A stretch of 20,238 bases of DNA. Source: Clostridium sp. (lineage in GTDB: Bacteria > Bacillota > Clostridia > Clostridiales > Clostridiaceae). Made by a program: the position numbers and the translations under genes. The stretch spans positions 1 through 20,238 of the forward strand of contig JAAZGI010000111.1 in the NCBI GenBank assembly GCA_012511315.1, read 5' to 3'. The first letter of the stretch is position 1. The number at the start of each line of letters is the position of its first letter. Under the pieces are notes generated by a model. That model did no database searches and was not told the origin of the DNA. It worked only from the letters and a program-made list of their open reading frames with translations. Positions 1-8,208 of this stretch are shown piece by piece.

Positions 1-85
1 GTTTCGTGCTTACCTTAGTTTCGTGCTTACCTTAGTTTCGTGCTTATCTTGACTTCGTGCTTATTTCATTCCGTGCTTATCTAGG
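1..85. repeat. 17-bp tandem repeat array, truncated at window edge
   Basis: Five tandem units with plus-strand consensus GTTTCGTGCTTACCTTA. The core CGTGCTTA starts at 5, 22, 39, 56 and 72, giving spacings of 17, 17, 17 and 16. Units 1 and 2 are identical, unit 3 differs at two positions, and units 4 and 5 at about five each. The array therefore decays toward ftsY and probably continues to the left beyond the window. A 17-bp period cannot hold a reading frame, and the minus strand has a TAA in every unit, so it is non-coding. It starts about 50 bp past the ftsY stop. Iteron-like binding sites or a simple minisatellite are both possible; I do not recognise the family. Confidence 0.9.
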
Positions 86-134
86 TTTAGGGCCAATACA
101 GTACCTCGTATAACTTGATCAGCTCTAAAGCCTC

Positions 135-1082
135 TTATTCTTCAACCTCATGCTCATATTGCTCTAAGTCCAACTCCGAATCAAGGAGTAGATTACCAAA
201 GTCTTTCGCATTAAATTCCTGCATATCATCAATGCCTTCACCCACACCAATGTAGCGTACAGGAACCCCTAAGGTCTGACTAATGGATAAAACCACACCA
301 CCTTTGGCCGTACCATCTAGTTTGGTTAAGATGATGCCATCAATGTTAACCACCGTTTGGAATTCTTGGGCCTGATTAATGGCATTTTGTCCCGTGGTAG
401 CGTCTAATACTAAAAGAGACATTTTATTGGCTGTTGGATATTCTCGATCAATGATTCGGTTGATTTTTTCTAACTCCATCATGAGGTTCTTCTTGTTATG
501 AAGCCGCCCTGCTGTATCAATTAACAGAACATCAGCCCCTCTAGCTTTCGCTGCCGATAGGGAGTCAAACACGGTGGCTGCAGGGTCTGAGCCTTCTTGA
601 CGACGGATGATATCCACCCCCGCCCGCTGAGCCCAAACATCCAATTGATCAATGGCTGCTGCGCGGAAGGTATCCCCCGCCGCCACAATGACTTTCTTAC
701 CATCTTGTTTGAACCGATAAGCCAGTTTTCCAATGGAGGTGGTTTTACCCACACCATTAACACCGATGACCAGCATGATTATAGGATATTGAAGGGGTTC
801 CACCGTGTCTTGCTTCATATATTCAGCAATGACTTCAGCCAAGGCCGGTTTTACATTGGCCACCCGACTAATTTTCTCGGTTCGAATCTTCTCCCGCAAG
901 CGTTCAATGATTTCGTCCGCCGTACGTGCCCCAACGTCAGAGGTAATTAAAGCCTCTTCCAGATCATCATACATATCGTCATCAATATAAACCGCCACCT
1001 GAAAGACTTCATTAATCCGATCCGTAAAACTATTCCGGGTTTTTTCTAACCCCTTTTTTAATTTATCAAAAAATCCTGCCAT
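135..1082 (-). CDS. ftsY: Signal recognition particle receptor FtsY
   Basis: FtsY is the membrane-associated SRP receptor GTPase. It docks the Ffh-RNA-ribosome complex at the membrane for co-translational insertion of proteins. The 315-residue protein has the short N-terminus typical of Gram-positive FtsY (no long acidic A domain), with an amphipathic start MAGFFDKLKKGLEKT suited to membrane contact. It then shows an NG domain: G1 GVNGVGKTT (107-115), DTFRAAA (137-143), DTAGR (189-193), TKLDG (253-257) and GEGIDDMQEF (281-290). The ATG shares one base with the smc stop (TAATG), and an AGAGGAGG site lies inside the last codons of smc, so translation is probably coupled to smc. It is the last gene of the rnc-smc-ftsY chain. 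The usual downstream partner (ylxM/ffh) is not seen before the window ends; a tandem repeat follows instead. Confidence 0.97.
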   Translation of the reverse strand: MAGFFDKLKKGLEKTRNSFTDRINEVFQVAVYIDDDMYDDLEEALITSDVGARTADEIIERLREKIRTEKISRVANVKPALAEVIAEYMKQDTVEPLQYPIIMLVIGVNGVGKTTSIGKLAYRFKQDGKKVIVAAGDTFRAAAIDQLDVWAQRAGVDIIRRQEGSDPAATVFDSLSAAKARGADVLLIDTAGRLHNKKNLMMELEKINRIIDREYPTANKMSLLVLDATTGQNAINQAQEFQTVVNIDGIILTKLDGTAKGGVVLSISQTLGVPVRYIGVGEGIDDMQEFNAKDFGNLLLDSELDLEQYEHEVEE

Positions 1083-4000
1083 TATATTGCCTCCTCTTGT
1101 GATTGATCAAGATCCACAGAAACGATCTTGGAGATCCCTTTTTCTTCCATCGTAACACCATACAACGTGTTGGCCACTTCCATGGTGCCCTTGCGATGAG
1201 TAATAAGTATAAATTGAGTTTCCTTGGCAAACTCTTTTATAAAGTTTGCATAACGATACACGTTGGCATCATCCAGTGCCGCTTCGATTTCATCTAGAAA
1301 GCAAAAGGGCGATGGTTTCATTCTGAGAATAGCAAAGGTTAAGGCGATAGCCGATAGGACCTTTTCACCACCGGATAGCAAATTAATATTTTGCAGCTTC
1401 TTACCGGGTGGCTGGACATTAATATCAATGCTGCCAGTCAGCACATCCCCATCTGAAAGAATCAATTCGGCGGTACCACCGTCAAAGAGTTGCCGGAAGG
1501 TATCTTTAAAGTTTTTTGAAAGGATCACAAAGTTTTCTCGAAATAAGGTTCTCATTTTACTGGTTACCTCAAAAATTAACTTTTCCAGCTCTTCCTTGGA
1601 CCGAAGTAAATCATTGCGTTGACCCGATAAAAACTCATAATGCTCTGATACCTTAGCGTATTCCTCAATGGCTGCTAAATTAACATGGCCAAGATTTGTG
1701 ATCTTGCCTTTAATTTCAGAGATCCGTCGTTTAGAAGCTGCTTTTGATTCCAAAGGTTTGGCTAAATCTCGAGCTTCTGCTAGGGATAAATCCAAATCAT
1801 CATTGAGTTTTTCAAGGAAACGCTTTTGCTCCGTCTCATATTTTTCTAAATTCATAGCCGCTTTATAAAGCTCTTTTTCTAAGCGATAAAATTCTTCCCG
1901 TACCGTATCTAAACGACCGGAAGCTTCCTTCATCTGGGCTCTAATCTCCACTTCTCGCCTGTCCTGTTCATCCAAAGCCTCATCCAAGATATCCATTTCT
2001 GCTTGATGTCTTTGTTGGCGGGTCTCTTGATCTTGCCACTCCCTCTTATAATCTGCTCGTTGGTCATCACCTGTTTTTAACTCACCTTTTAAAAGGAGCA
2101 GCCGATCATTAAAGTGCTCGATCTGAGCTTGGATTCGCTCAATCTCTTGACCCAGGGTTGCAAGATCTGTTTCCCAGCGAGTTACTAAAACCCTTTGGTC
2201 AGCCAGCGCTTCTTTTTTGCCATCGCTTAAACGAAACAGTTCTCGTCTGCGCTCCCGCAAGGAATTCATGGCCCCCTGGGTGTCAACAAGTTTTCGCTGA
2301 CCTCCCGCAATAGCTTCTTGGGCCATTTGAAGATTTTCCTTGGCTTCTTTGACTTGCTCGGCTAAGGAGTCCCCCGTATCCGATTGGGCCCCCATCAGCT
2401 CTTTAATTCGATTCACTTCCCTTGAAAATGCATCGATGCGTTCCTTGAGCCGAGTTTCTTCTAGCTCCCAAGTTCGCATTTTATCCGACAGTTCCAAGTG
2501 ATGGTGGCGCCTTTCATCGAGTTTAATCCTGAGCTCATCATAGTCCGCTTTTTGTTTGGTATAACTGATTCGGCCTTCTTGAATAGTGTCAGCCAAAGTC
2601 TGGATTTCAGATTTCCTTGAAACTACCCCAGAGGATTGACCCCGGCGGCTCCCCCCCGTCATGGCGCCACCGCCTAAGATTATATCTCCCGCCAAGGTCA
2701 CAATTTTAATCCGGTGACCTGATTCTCGAGCTGCTACCACAGCATCATCCATATTTTTGACAATGATGGTTCGAGCCAACACGCTGTCAATGATTTCCCG
2801 ATAAGCCGAGTCTGTTTCCACTAAATCTGAGGCAAAGCCTAGAACCTGAACTTTTTTAAAGACTGGCATGCGAATCCGACTAGCCTTAATCACATTGCGT
2901 GGCAAAAAGGTGCAACGACCTAGCTTGTTCTTTTTTAAGATTTCAATCAAGGCTTTAGCCTGGTCATCTGTTGCTGTAATAATATTTCCGATATAGCCAC
3001 CCAAAGCTGATTCAATGGCAACTGAATATTCAGCCTGGGTTTCAATTACATCACCCAAGACAACAGCCTGGTCTAGATGAGGGGATTTGGTCCGCTTTAA
3101 GTAGCCAAAAAGATCTCGCACACTTTTAGCATACCCTTCCAAAGAATCTTCTAAATTCTTTAAAAACACTTGGCGACCTTCCGCATCACGTACCTTGCGG
3201 CGAAGGTCTTCTAACTCTGAGGCCAGCTTTGCTGTCTCTTCTTGATAGCCTTGAACTTGACCGTCCACTTTTTCCAACCGCTCTTTCAAGTCCGCCTTTT
3301 TTTCTAAAGCCTTGGTGAGCTCCCCTTTTAGTTGACTAAGTCCTTGGCGATTCAGCTCTAAGGAGGCTTCATAGTTACTATTCAGATCCTTTAAGCTGTC
3401 CTGCTTTGTAAGTAGGACCGTTAAGGCCACTTCCCTTTGCGACAGCTCAGCATCCAGCTTGCGACTCTTTTCGCGCAAAGCTTCTTCTTTCGCCTTTAAA
3501 TCTCGGCTCTCAGCTTCACTTTCAGCCAGGGCCCGATCCAGCTCTTTGATTTCAGCCAGTTGAGCCTCATAGCTTCTCTGAGCCTGACTAGCCTTCTCAG
3601 CCACTGCTTGTTGTCGCACACATTCTTCTTCTAAGCGTTGATTGTGCTCGGTTAACTGCCCCATCACTTCCGCTTGAGTGGAGCGAGCTTGGGTTATCCG
3701 TTCAGATAAGCTTCGTTCTTTTTCTTTTAAAAGAGCAATCTGTGAAGCTAACTGATCCGCCTGGCCTTTGTTTTCATAAAAAGCTTCTCTTGTCTGGGCT
3801 TTCTTCTCAGATAAGCGGTCCAAGTCCTCGGACATTTTTTCGTAGGCTGATTCAACTTCCCTTTTGTGATTTTGAGCCGTTTCATAGTCCTTAGTTAGCT
3901 GCTGGTGATTCGTGATAAAATCAGCATTTTTTTCCTCCAGCTCCGTTAGTTCCTGTAAAATAACCGATACCTGTAAATCTTTTAGTTCAGCCGACAAATC

Positions 4001-4648
4001 AATAAAGATTTCAGCTTTTTCCTTGTCAGCTTTTAAAGGGCCAATGCGTTCTTCATAGGTGGAGAGTATATCTTCTACCCGCACCAAGTTATCGTCAGCG
4101 TTCTTCAGCTTCTTTTCGCCTTCTTGTTTGCGCGACTTATATTTGGTAATTCCAGCGGCCTCTTCCACTAAGCCGCGGCGATCTTCTGGCTTGCCTGATA
4201 AGATGGCATCAATTTTCCCTTGGCCAATCATGGAGTAACCTTCCCGACCAATTCCAGTGTCCATAAACAGCTCATGGATGTCCCGCAGACGCACCACATT
4301 GTTGTTCATCAGATACTCGGACTCCCCAGAGCGATACAGCCGTCTGGTCACCGTGACCTCATTATAAGGCACGTCTAAGGTCTGACAGGTATTGTCTAGG
4401 GTCAAGGATACGCTAGCTTGTCCCACCGGTCGGCGAAACTGAGTGCCGGCAAAAATAACATCTTCCATTTTTCCGCCCCGCAACTGCTTGACACTCTGCT
4501 CTCCTAGTACCCAACGAACTGCATCTGAAATATTTGATTTTCCTGAGCCATTGGGTCCCACAACAGCCGTAATACCGGTTTTAAAATCCAGCTCGGTTTT
4601 ATCGGCAAAGCTCTTAAAGCCCCGAATGGATAAATTTTTTAAATACAT
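1082..4648 (-). CDS. smc: Chromosome segregation ATPase SMC
   Basis: SMC is the core ATPase of the bacterial condensin, which works with ScpA and ScpB to load at ParB sites and align chromosome arms. The 1188-residue length is standard for the family. The N-terminal head has Walker A GPNGSGKS (31-38). Two long coiled-coil arms follow, rich in E, K, R, Q and L, separated by a hinge near residues 510-680 with the glycine-rich stretch GGGAMTGGSRRG at its end. The C-terminal head has the ABC signature LSGGE (from 1091), Walker B FCFLDE (1115-1120) and D-loop ALDD. The start MYLKNLSIRGFKSFADKT is the classic SMC N-terminus. Its ATG lies 10 bp inside the end of the upstream radical SAM gene. The purine-rich GGAGGGAGGGAG site is rather far upstream, so reinitiation after the upstream stop is likely. 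No truncation or frameshift is visible. Confidence 0.98.
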   Translation of the reverse strand: MYLKNLSIRGFKSFADKTELDFKTGITAVVGPNGSGKSNISDAVRWVLGEQSVKQLRGGKMEDVIFAGTQFRRPVGQASVSLTLDNTCQTLDVPYNEVTVTRRLYRSGESEYLMNNNVVRLRDIHELFMDTGIGREGYSMIGQGKIDAILSGKPEDRRGLVEEAAGITKYKSRKQEGEKKLKNADDNLVRVEDILSTYEERIGPLKADKEKAEIFIDLSAELKDLQVSVILQELTELEEKNADFITNHQQLTKDYETAQNHKREVESAYEKMSEDLDRLSEKKAQTREAFYENKGQADQLASQIALLKEKERSLSERITQARSTQAEVMGQLTEHNQRLEEECVRQQAVAEKASQAQRSYEAQLAEIKELDRALAESEAESRDLKAKEEALREKSRKLDAELSQREVALTVLLTKQDSLKDLNSNYEASLELNRQGLSQLKGELTKALEKKADLKERLEKVDGQVQGYQEETAKLASELEDLRRKVRDAEGRQVFLKNLEDSLEGYAKSVRDLFGYLKRTKSPHLDQAVVLGDVIETQAEYSVAIESALGGYIGNIITATDDQAKALIEILKKNKLGRCTFLPRNVIKASRIRMPVFKKVQVLGFASDLVETDSAYREIIDSVLARTIIVKNMDDAVVAARESGHRIKIVTLAGDIILGGGAMTGGSRRGQSSGVVSRKSEIQTLADTIQEGRISYTKQKADYDELRIKLDERRHHHLELSDKMRTWELEETRLKERIDAFSREVNRIKELMGAQSDTGDSLAEQVKEAKENLQMAQEAIAGGQRKLVDTQGAMNSLRERRRELFRLSDGKKEALADQRVLVTRWETDLATLGQEIERIQAQIEHFNDRLLLLKGELKTGDDQRADYKREWQDQETRQQRHQAEMDILDEALDEQDRREVEIRAQMKEASGRLDTVREEFYRLEKELYKAAMNLEKYETEQKRFLEKLNDDLDLSLAEARDLAKPLESKAASKRRISEIKGKITNLGHVNLAAIEEYAKVSEHYEFLSGQRNDLLRSKEELEKLIFEVTSKMRTLFRENFVILSKNFKDTFRQLFDGGTAELILSDGDVLTGSIDINVQPPGKKLQNINLLSGGEKVLSAIALTFAILRMKPSPFCFLDEIEAALDDANVYRYANFIKEFAKETQFILITHRKGTMEVANTLYGVTMEEKGISKIVSVDLDQSQEEAI

Positions 4649-5667
4649 AATGTCATATCGAGGTCTCCCTCCCTCCTTATGAGTAACTGGCCACGAGCTA
4701 CTGCATCACTTTGGATCACCGTCAAGTGGTCTTCTTGAGCCTTAAAAAAGCGTTTTTTATCGGCATAGAGCACCGATAAATCCCTGGGGTTAATCCAAAG
4801 CTCTAGCTGCTTTTTTTCTTCCAGTAGTTCTTTGATTCGACCATTTAGCCGGTGGGACAAAACCAGCTCACGAAAGGCTGGGTGATAAGGCCCAGCAATG
4901 AGGTCAGCCCCCGGCGCAATCTCTGCTGTGGCTTGTAATCCAACTCGGATAATTTCTATACCCGCCTGTTCATAAAGACTCATTAATTCACCGCTTAAGG
5001 TCACGGCCTCATCAAGGCTATAAGAGCGATAGTCCCCCCGCTCATACATCTCAGCCAAGGGAGTCGCAGCTACCACCAAAGTGGGATAGATTCGAACAAA
5101 ATCCGGCTTCATCGCAATACTAGCTCGCGCCGTCCCTCGATCACTGGCTGGATCCGCCCCGGGCAGACCCGGCATAATCTGATGGCCGAGACTCATGCCA
5201 AAATCACGAATTAATTGGGAAGCTTTGGCCACAGAGCAATCATCATGACCTCGACCCGCTGCCTTTAAAACAGTGGGATCTAAGCTCTGAACGCCAAGTT
5301 CAATAATGTCCATGCCATAGGCCTGGCACCTTTTTAAAATGGTCTCATCGATAAAATCAGGTCGCGTCGAGCAGCGAATATGTTGAATCAGTCCGGCCTC
5401 TTTTAACTCTTTGGCCGCCTCAAGTAGTTCGATTTGGCGTGACGTCTCAATGGCGGTAAAAGTGCCGCCAAAAAATGATAGCTCCACTACCCGATCTTGA
5501 TCGGGAATGGTTTTTAAATAGTCATAGGCAGTCGCTAACACCCCTTGACCCTCAATCATAGAGCTGGCTTCTTTGGCCACAGCCGTAATTTTGGATTGAT
5601 TACAAAAAACACAGGTGTGAGGACAACCTAAATGGGATATAAAAATTGGAATGATGTAATGCTTCAA
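4639..5667 (-). CDS. Radical SAM protein, Elp3-like without acetyltransferase domain
   Basis: A 342-residue radical SAM enzyme. The cluster motif is C15-x3-C19-x2-C22 (GCPHTCVFCNQ), followed by the FFGGTFTAIE strand (SAM contact) and blocks typical of the Elp3 N-terminal half: ELGVQSLDPTVL, HQIMPGLPGADP and RIYPTLVVAATPLAEMY. There is no C-terminal GNAT acetyltransferase domain, so it is not a full Elp3 that makes cm5U34 in tRNA. Homologues are commonly found between rnc and smc in clostridia; their substrate is, as far as I know, not established, and tRNA modification is only a guess. The start codon is TTG, overlapping the rnc stop as TTGA, with a GGGGAG ribosome site in the last codons of rnc. 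This implies tight translational coupling. The 3' end overlaps smc by 10 bp. Confidence 0.85.
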   Translation of the reverse strand: MKHYIIPIFISHLGCPHTCVFCNQSKITAVAKEASSMIEGQGVLATAYDYLKTIPDQDRVVELSFFGGTFTAIETSRQIELLEAAKELKEAGLIQHIRCSTRPDFIDETILKRCQAYGMDIIELGVQSLDPTVLKAAGRGHDDCSVAKASQLIRDFGMSLGHQIMPGLPGADPASDRGTARASIAMKPDFVRIYPTLVVAATPLAEMYERGDYRSYSLDEAVTLSGELMSLYEQAGIEIIRVGLQATAEIAPGADLIAGPYHPAFRELVLSHRLNGRIKELLEEKKQLELWINPRDLSVLYADKKRFFKAQEDHLTVIQSDAVARGQLLIRREGDLDMTLCI

Positions 5668-6362
5668 GATGTCTTCTCCCCTCGATCCACTCGTTGAGTA
5701 ACGAGCTTTGACAAGGCATTTTTTGCCGCTTCCTGTTCTGCCTCTTTTTTACTCATGCCGGACCCACGTCCCATGGTAATTTCATCCACTGATACTTTGG
5801 TAAAAAACTTCCGCCGATGGGGTGGCCCCTCAAAGCGTTCCAATTCATAACGAATGGTAATTTCACCAGATTCTTGCAAAAGCTCTTGAAGTCGGGTTTT
5901 ATAATCCAAGATAATTTCATGGTTTAAGGCGCGCTGGATGATGTCATCAAAAAAAGTCAATACCAACTCATCAGCCGCCTCCAACCCTTGGTCCAAGTAA
6001 AGTGCAGCAATTATAGCCTCCACGGCATCAGCCAAAAGGGATTGTCGTACCCTGCCCCCCGTTGCTTCTTCCCCATGGGAAATCAGAATATGATGACCTA
6101 GATTCCATTTAAGAGCCACTTCGTATAGAGAGGGCTCACAAACGATCATGGCTCTGATTTTCGTAAGCTCCCCTTCGCCTCGCCCCTGGCCATGGGCATA
6201 GAGAAACCTCGTGATGACCAGCTGAAGAATAGCATCTCCCAAAAATTCTAGTTTTTCATTGCTTTCCATTCCTTGATGCTGATTGGCATAGGAAGAATGG
6301 GTTAAAGCCAGTTTTAATAAGCCTTCATCTTGAAATTCTCGATTTAATTCTTTTAGTTTCAT
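5664..6362 (-). CDS. rnc: Ribonuclease III
   Basis: RNase III cleaves double-stranded RNA, chiefly in rRNA precursor processing and turnover of structured mRNAs. The 232-residue protein has the full architecture. The endonuclease domain carries the signature NEKLEFLGDA (35-44), with the expected metal-binding acids E39 and D43 and then D112 and E115 (ADAVEAIIAALYLDQG). The C-terminal double-stranded RNA-binding domain spans about 152-222 (DYKTRLQELLQ through KKEAEQEAAKNALSKL). The ATG is preceded by AAAGGAG at good spacing. It is the first gene of the rnc / radical SAM / smc / ftsY chain. A terminator separates it from acpP, so it should have its own promoter, and it has a leader of roughly 90 nt. 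E. coli RNase III cuts its own leader; whether that applies here is not shown by the sequence. Confidence 0.97.
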   Translation of the reverse strand: MKLKELNREFQDEGLLKLALTHSSYANQHQGMESNEKLEFLGDAILQLVITRFLYAHGQGRGEGELTKIRAMIVCEPSLYEVALKWNLGHHILISHGEEATGGRVRQSLLADAVEAIIAALYLDQGLEAADELVLTFFDDIIQRALNHEIILDYKTRLQELLQESGEITIRYELERFEGPPHRRKFFTKVSVDEITMGRGSGMSKKEAEQEAAKNALSKLVTQRVDRGEKTS

Positions 6363-6457
6363 GGCAACTCCTTTGTCATGAGTCCATTCCTCAGCCAGAC
6401 ACTGATGCCAGGTTCAGGAATACACTCCCAAGATCCACTTCACACCACCATAATAAA

Positions 6458-6486
6458 ATTTTATGGTCCATCTTTTATTATACCAA
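6458..6486 (-). promoter_or_regulatory. Candidate sigma-A promoter for rnc operon
   Basis: On the minus strand, TTGGTA (6486-6481), 17 bp, then TAAAAT (6463-6458), immediately after the acpP terminator. An imperfect inverted repeat CCATAA/TTATGG overlaps the -10. The predicted transcript start near 6451 leaves a leader of about 90 nt. The -35 is only a partial match, so this is a moderate call, supported mainly by the need for a promoter after the strong terminator. Confidence 0.4.
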
Positions 6487-6514
6487 AAAAGCTGCACCCT
6501 GTCGGATGCAGCTT
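6485..6514 (-). terminator. Rho-independent terminator after acpP
   Basis: The minus strand reads AAGCTGCATCC, loop GACA, GGGTGCAGCTT, then a run of T. The stem is 11 bp including one T-G pair, with a tetraloop and a clean T tract running out of the stem. It lies about 85 nt after the acpP stop and should end acpP mRNA before rnc. Confidence 0.9.
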
Positions 6515-6598
6515 GGATTATCAACTAATTTTCTTATTAAATTTTATTTTTCGTATAAATTCTGGTTTTCTTAGGACCTTTTATTTGCTTAATCTGTT

Positions 6599-6832
6599 TT
6601 ATTCGTCATCTACTAGGGTTTCAATATATTCAACCACATCGCCAACGGTTTCAACTTTTTCAACTTCTTCGTCAGCTACTTGGATATCATATTCATCCTC
6701 AATGGCCATAATAAATTCTACAATATCAAGAGAGTCTGCGCCTAAGTCTTCAAAGGTGCTCTCCATTGTAATTTCGTCTTCTTTAATTCCTAGTTTATCT
6801 GAGATGATTTCTCTGATTTTATCTAATACCAT
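6599..6832 (-). CDS. acpP: Acyl carrier protein
   Basis: The 77-residue acidic acyl carrier protein that carries growing fatty acids on a phosphopantetheine arm. The attachment site is the DSL motif in [12 protein letters not shown], with Ser34 as the modified serine. The acidic helix after it ([14 protein letters not shown]) is the usual contact face for fatty acid synthesis enzymes. The length and four-helix pattern fit the family, and GGAGG precedes the ATG. It sits directly after plsX but has its own promoter in the gap and its own terminator downstream, allowing high independent expression, as expected for an abundant protein. In Bacillus subtilis fabD and fabG lie between plsX and acpA; here they are absent. 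The CoA that donates its arm depends on coaD, encoded 8 kb away in this window. Confidence 0.97.
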   Translation of the reverse strand: MVLDKIREIISDKLGIKEDEITMESTFEDLGADSLDIVEFIMAIEDEYDIQVADEEVEKVETVGDVVEYIETLVDDE

Positions 6833-6875
6833 AACTTACCTCCGTCTTTCGATCTATTTATGTGTTATTAATTGT

Positions 6876-6904
6876 ATCATAAGCCACCCACTTTAAGTGT
6901 GCAA
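6876..6904 (-). promoter_or_regulatory. Sigma-A promoter for acpP
   Basis: On the minus strand, TTGCAC (6904-6899), exactly 17 bp, then TATGAT (6881-6876). The -35 begins just after the plsX stop. The spacer holds the small inverted repeat CACTT-A-AAGTG, which could be an operator. The predicted leader to the acpP ATG is about 35 nt. Confidence 0.7.
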
Positions 6905-7897
6905 CTAGTTCTTTTCGATTTCCGCTTTAAAGTGGTCGATAAAACCAGATTCTGCCACTCGAGCTGCTTGCTTGATTGCATTTTTAAAGGCTAGGGCATC
7001 GGATGAGCCATGGGCCTTCACCACAATCCCATTTAAACCTAAAAAGGCCGATCCGCCGGTTTCCCGATAATCATAAGCTTTCATCATTTCTTTTAGGGAT
7101 GATTTAATCAGTAAACCGCCAATTTTACCTTGGGTGGTTTTCATAAGGGATGCTTTAATTAATTCCATCATGGTCTTAACGGTCCCTTCAAAGGTTTTTA
7201 AAATGGTGTTGCCGACAAATCCATCACAAACTAACACTTGAACATCACCGGTAATTGAATCCCTTGGCTCCACATTACCCACAAAGTTTAGTCCTTTATC
7301 TGCTACTAAAAGCTCATAGGTTGCCTTGGTCAGTTCATTGCCTTTTTCCGCTTCCGCTCCAATATTGACAAGACCAATCTTGGGTTTAATAAAACCTAAG
7401 ATGTCTTCAAAATATACTCGACCCATATGGGCAAATTGGTGCAGTTGCTCCGGTTTACAGTCAGTATTAGCACCTACATCAATAATCATAAAGCGACCAT
7501 TGGCACCTGGAATTAGAGGGGCTAAGGCCGGGCGATGAATTCCTTTGATTCGTCCAATAATAAACAAACCTCCAGCTAAAAGAGCTCCCGTGGAGCCAGC
7601 TGAAATGATGCCATCACAATCGCCTTCTTTAACGAGCTCAATGGCCCGACGCAGGGATGAGTCTTTCTTACGCCGAATCGCTTGGACCGGTGCTTCATCA
7701 GAATCCACCACTTCAGTAGTATTTAAAACAGAAATTTTCGTCTGGTCGTAATCATACTTGGCTAGTTCGGCTTCAATGCGATCTGCCGGTCCTGTAATGG
7801 TGATTTCAACACCCAGTTCCGCTACTGCATCCACACAGCCTTTGACCACTTCTAAAGGGGCGTGGTCACCACCCATTCCATCTACAGCAAATTTCAA
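6905..7897 (-). CDS. plsX: Phosphate acyltransferase PlsX
   Basis: PlsX converts acyl-ACP and phosphate to acyl-phosphate, the donor used by PlsY to start phospholipid synthesis. It is a peripheral membrane protein. The 330-residue product starts with the family hallmark [14 protein letters not shown] and carries further typical blocks: GAGST-type turn [40 protein letters not shown] and CDGFVGN. The start codon is TTG, with AGGAGG 8 nt upstream; no closer ATG is in frame. A terminator and an inverted repeat lie between it and rpmF. The PlsX acyl-phosphate pool is also fed by FakA, encoded at the right of the window. The FapR regulator gene that precedes plsX in Bacillus is not present, and I see no FapR-type operator. 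Confidence 0.97.
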   Translation of the reverse strand: MKFAVDGMGGDHAPLEVVKGCVDAVAELGVEITITGPADRIEAELAKYDYDQTKISVLNTTEVVDSDEAPVQAIRRKKDSSLRRAIELVKEGDCDGIISAGSTGALLAGGLFIIGRIKGIHRPALAPLIPGANGRFMIIDVGANTDCKPEQLHQFAHMGRVYFEDILGFIKPKIGLVNIGAEAEKGNELTKATYELLVADKGLNFVGNVEPRDSITGDVQVLVCDGFVGNTILKTFEGTVKTMMELIKASLMKTTQGKIGGLLIKSSLKEMMKAYDYRETGGSAFLGLNGIVVKAHGSSDALAFKNAIKQAARVAESGFIDHFKAEIEKN

Positions 7898-7938
7898 AAT
7901 CTGATCCTCCTTTGCCTTGGTGCCTATATTTTATCACA

Positions 7939-7955
7939 CCGGTTCAGCTTACCGG
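7939..7955. promoter_or_regulatory. Inverted repeat in plsX upstream region
   Basis: CCGGT and ACCGG arms separated by 7 nt. A possible -10 (TAAAAT on the minus strand) lies just downstream of it, but I see no well-spaced -35. It could be an operator for plsX or a short RNA hairpin in readthrough mRNA from rpmF. It resembles no lipid-regulator site I know. Confidence 0.3.
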
Positions 7956-7964
7956 CTGTTTTTC

Positions 7965-8000
7965 AAAAAAAAGAAAAAGAACACATGGGAACATGTGCTC
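7965..8000 (-). terminator. Rho-independent terminator after rpmF
   Basis: The minus strand reads GAGCACATG, loop TTCC, CATGTGTTC (one G-T pair), followed by T5-C-T8. The stem is 9 bp with a tetraloop and a long T tract, starting about 17 nt after the rpmF stop. It separates the DUF177-rpmF unit from plsX, perhaps partially, so that some readthrough feeds plsX. Confidence 0.85.
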
Positions 8001-8017
8001 TGATCTAACTTATAAAA

Positions 8018-8206
8018 TTACTCTGCATCGACTTTAGCAATGATTGCTTCGCCGTCGTAATGTCCACAATTCTTACAAACTCTATGTGAGAGCTTCATGT
8101 CGTGGCAATTTGGGCACTCAACGATGCTCGGTGCGGCTAAGGTGAAAGTCTGAGCTCTTCTTCTGTCTCTTCTTCCCTTAGAAGTTTTTCTTTTTGGATT
8201 TGCCAT
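8018..8206 (-). CDS. rpmF: 50S ribosomal protein L32
   Basis: A 62-residue basic ribosomal protein of the large subunit. The start [19 protein letters not shown] is the family signature. The zinc-ribbon form is intact, with C31-x2-C34 and C44-x2-C47, so this is the zinc-containing L32 rather than the cysteine-free paralogue some bacteria switch to under zinc limitation. It starts 2 nt after the DUF177 stop, and its AAGGAGGTG ribosome site is formed by the last DUF177 codons, so the two are coupled. A strong terminator follows. DUF177-rpmF is one of the best conserved gene pairs in bacteria. Confidence 0.97.
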   Translation of the reverse strand: MANPKRKTSKGRRDRRRAQTFTLAAPSIVECPNCHDMKLSHRVCKNCGHYDGEAIIAKVDAE

Positions 8207-8208
8207 TT

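Noticed and set aside
1..85. CRISPR array at the left edge
   Set aside because: Units of 17 bp repeat head to tail with no unique spacers, and no cas gene is nearby. It is a tandem repeat.
6378..6896. Plus-strand frame of 172 codons opposite acpP
   Set aside because: It is antisense to acpP, runs across the acpP terminator and promoter, is low-complexity in Ser, Ile and Thr, and matches no family I know.
7898..8017. FapR operator or lipid riboswitch before plsX
   Set aside because: The CCGGT/ACCGG repeat does not resemble the FapR or FabT sites I know, and no larger conserved fold is visible.
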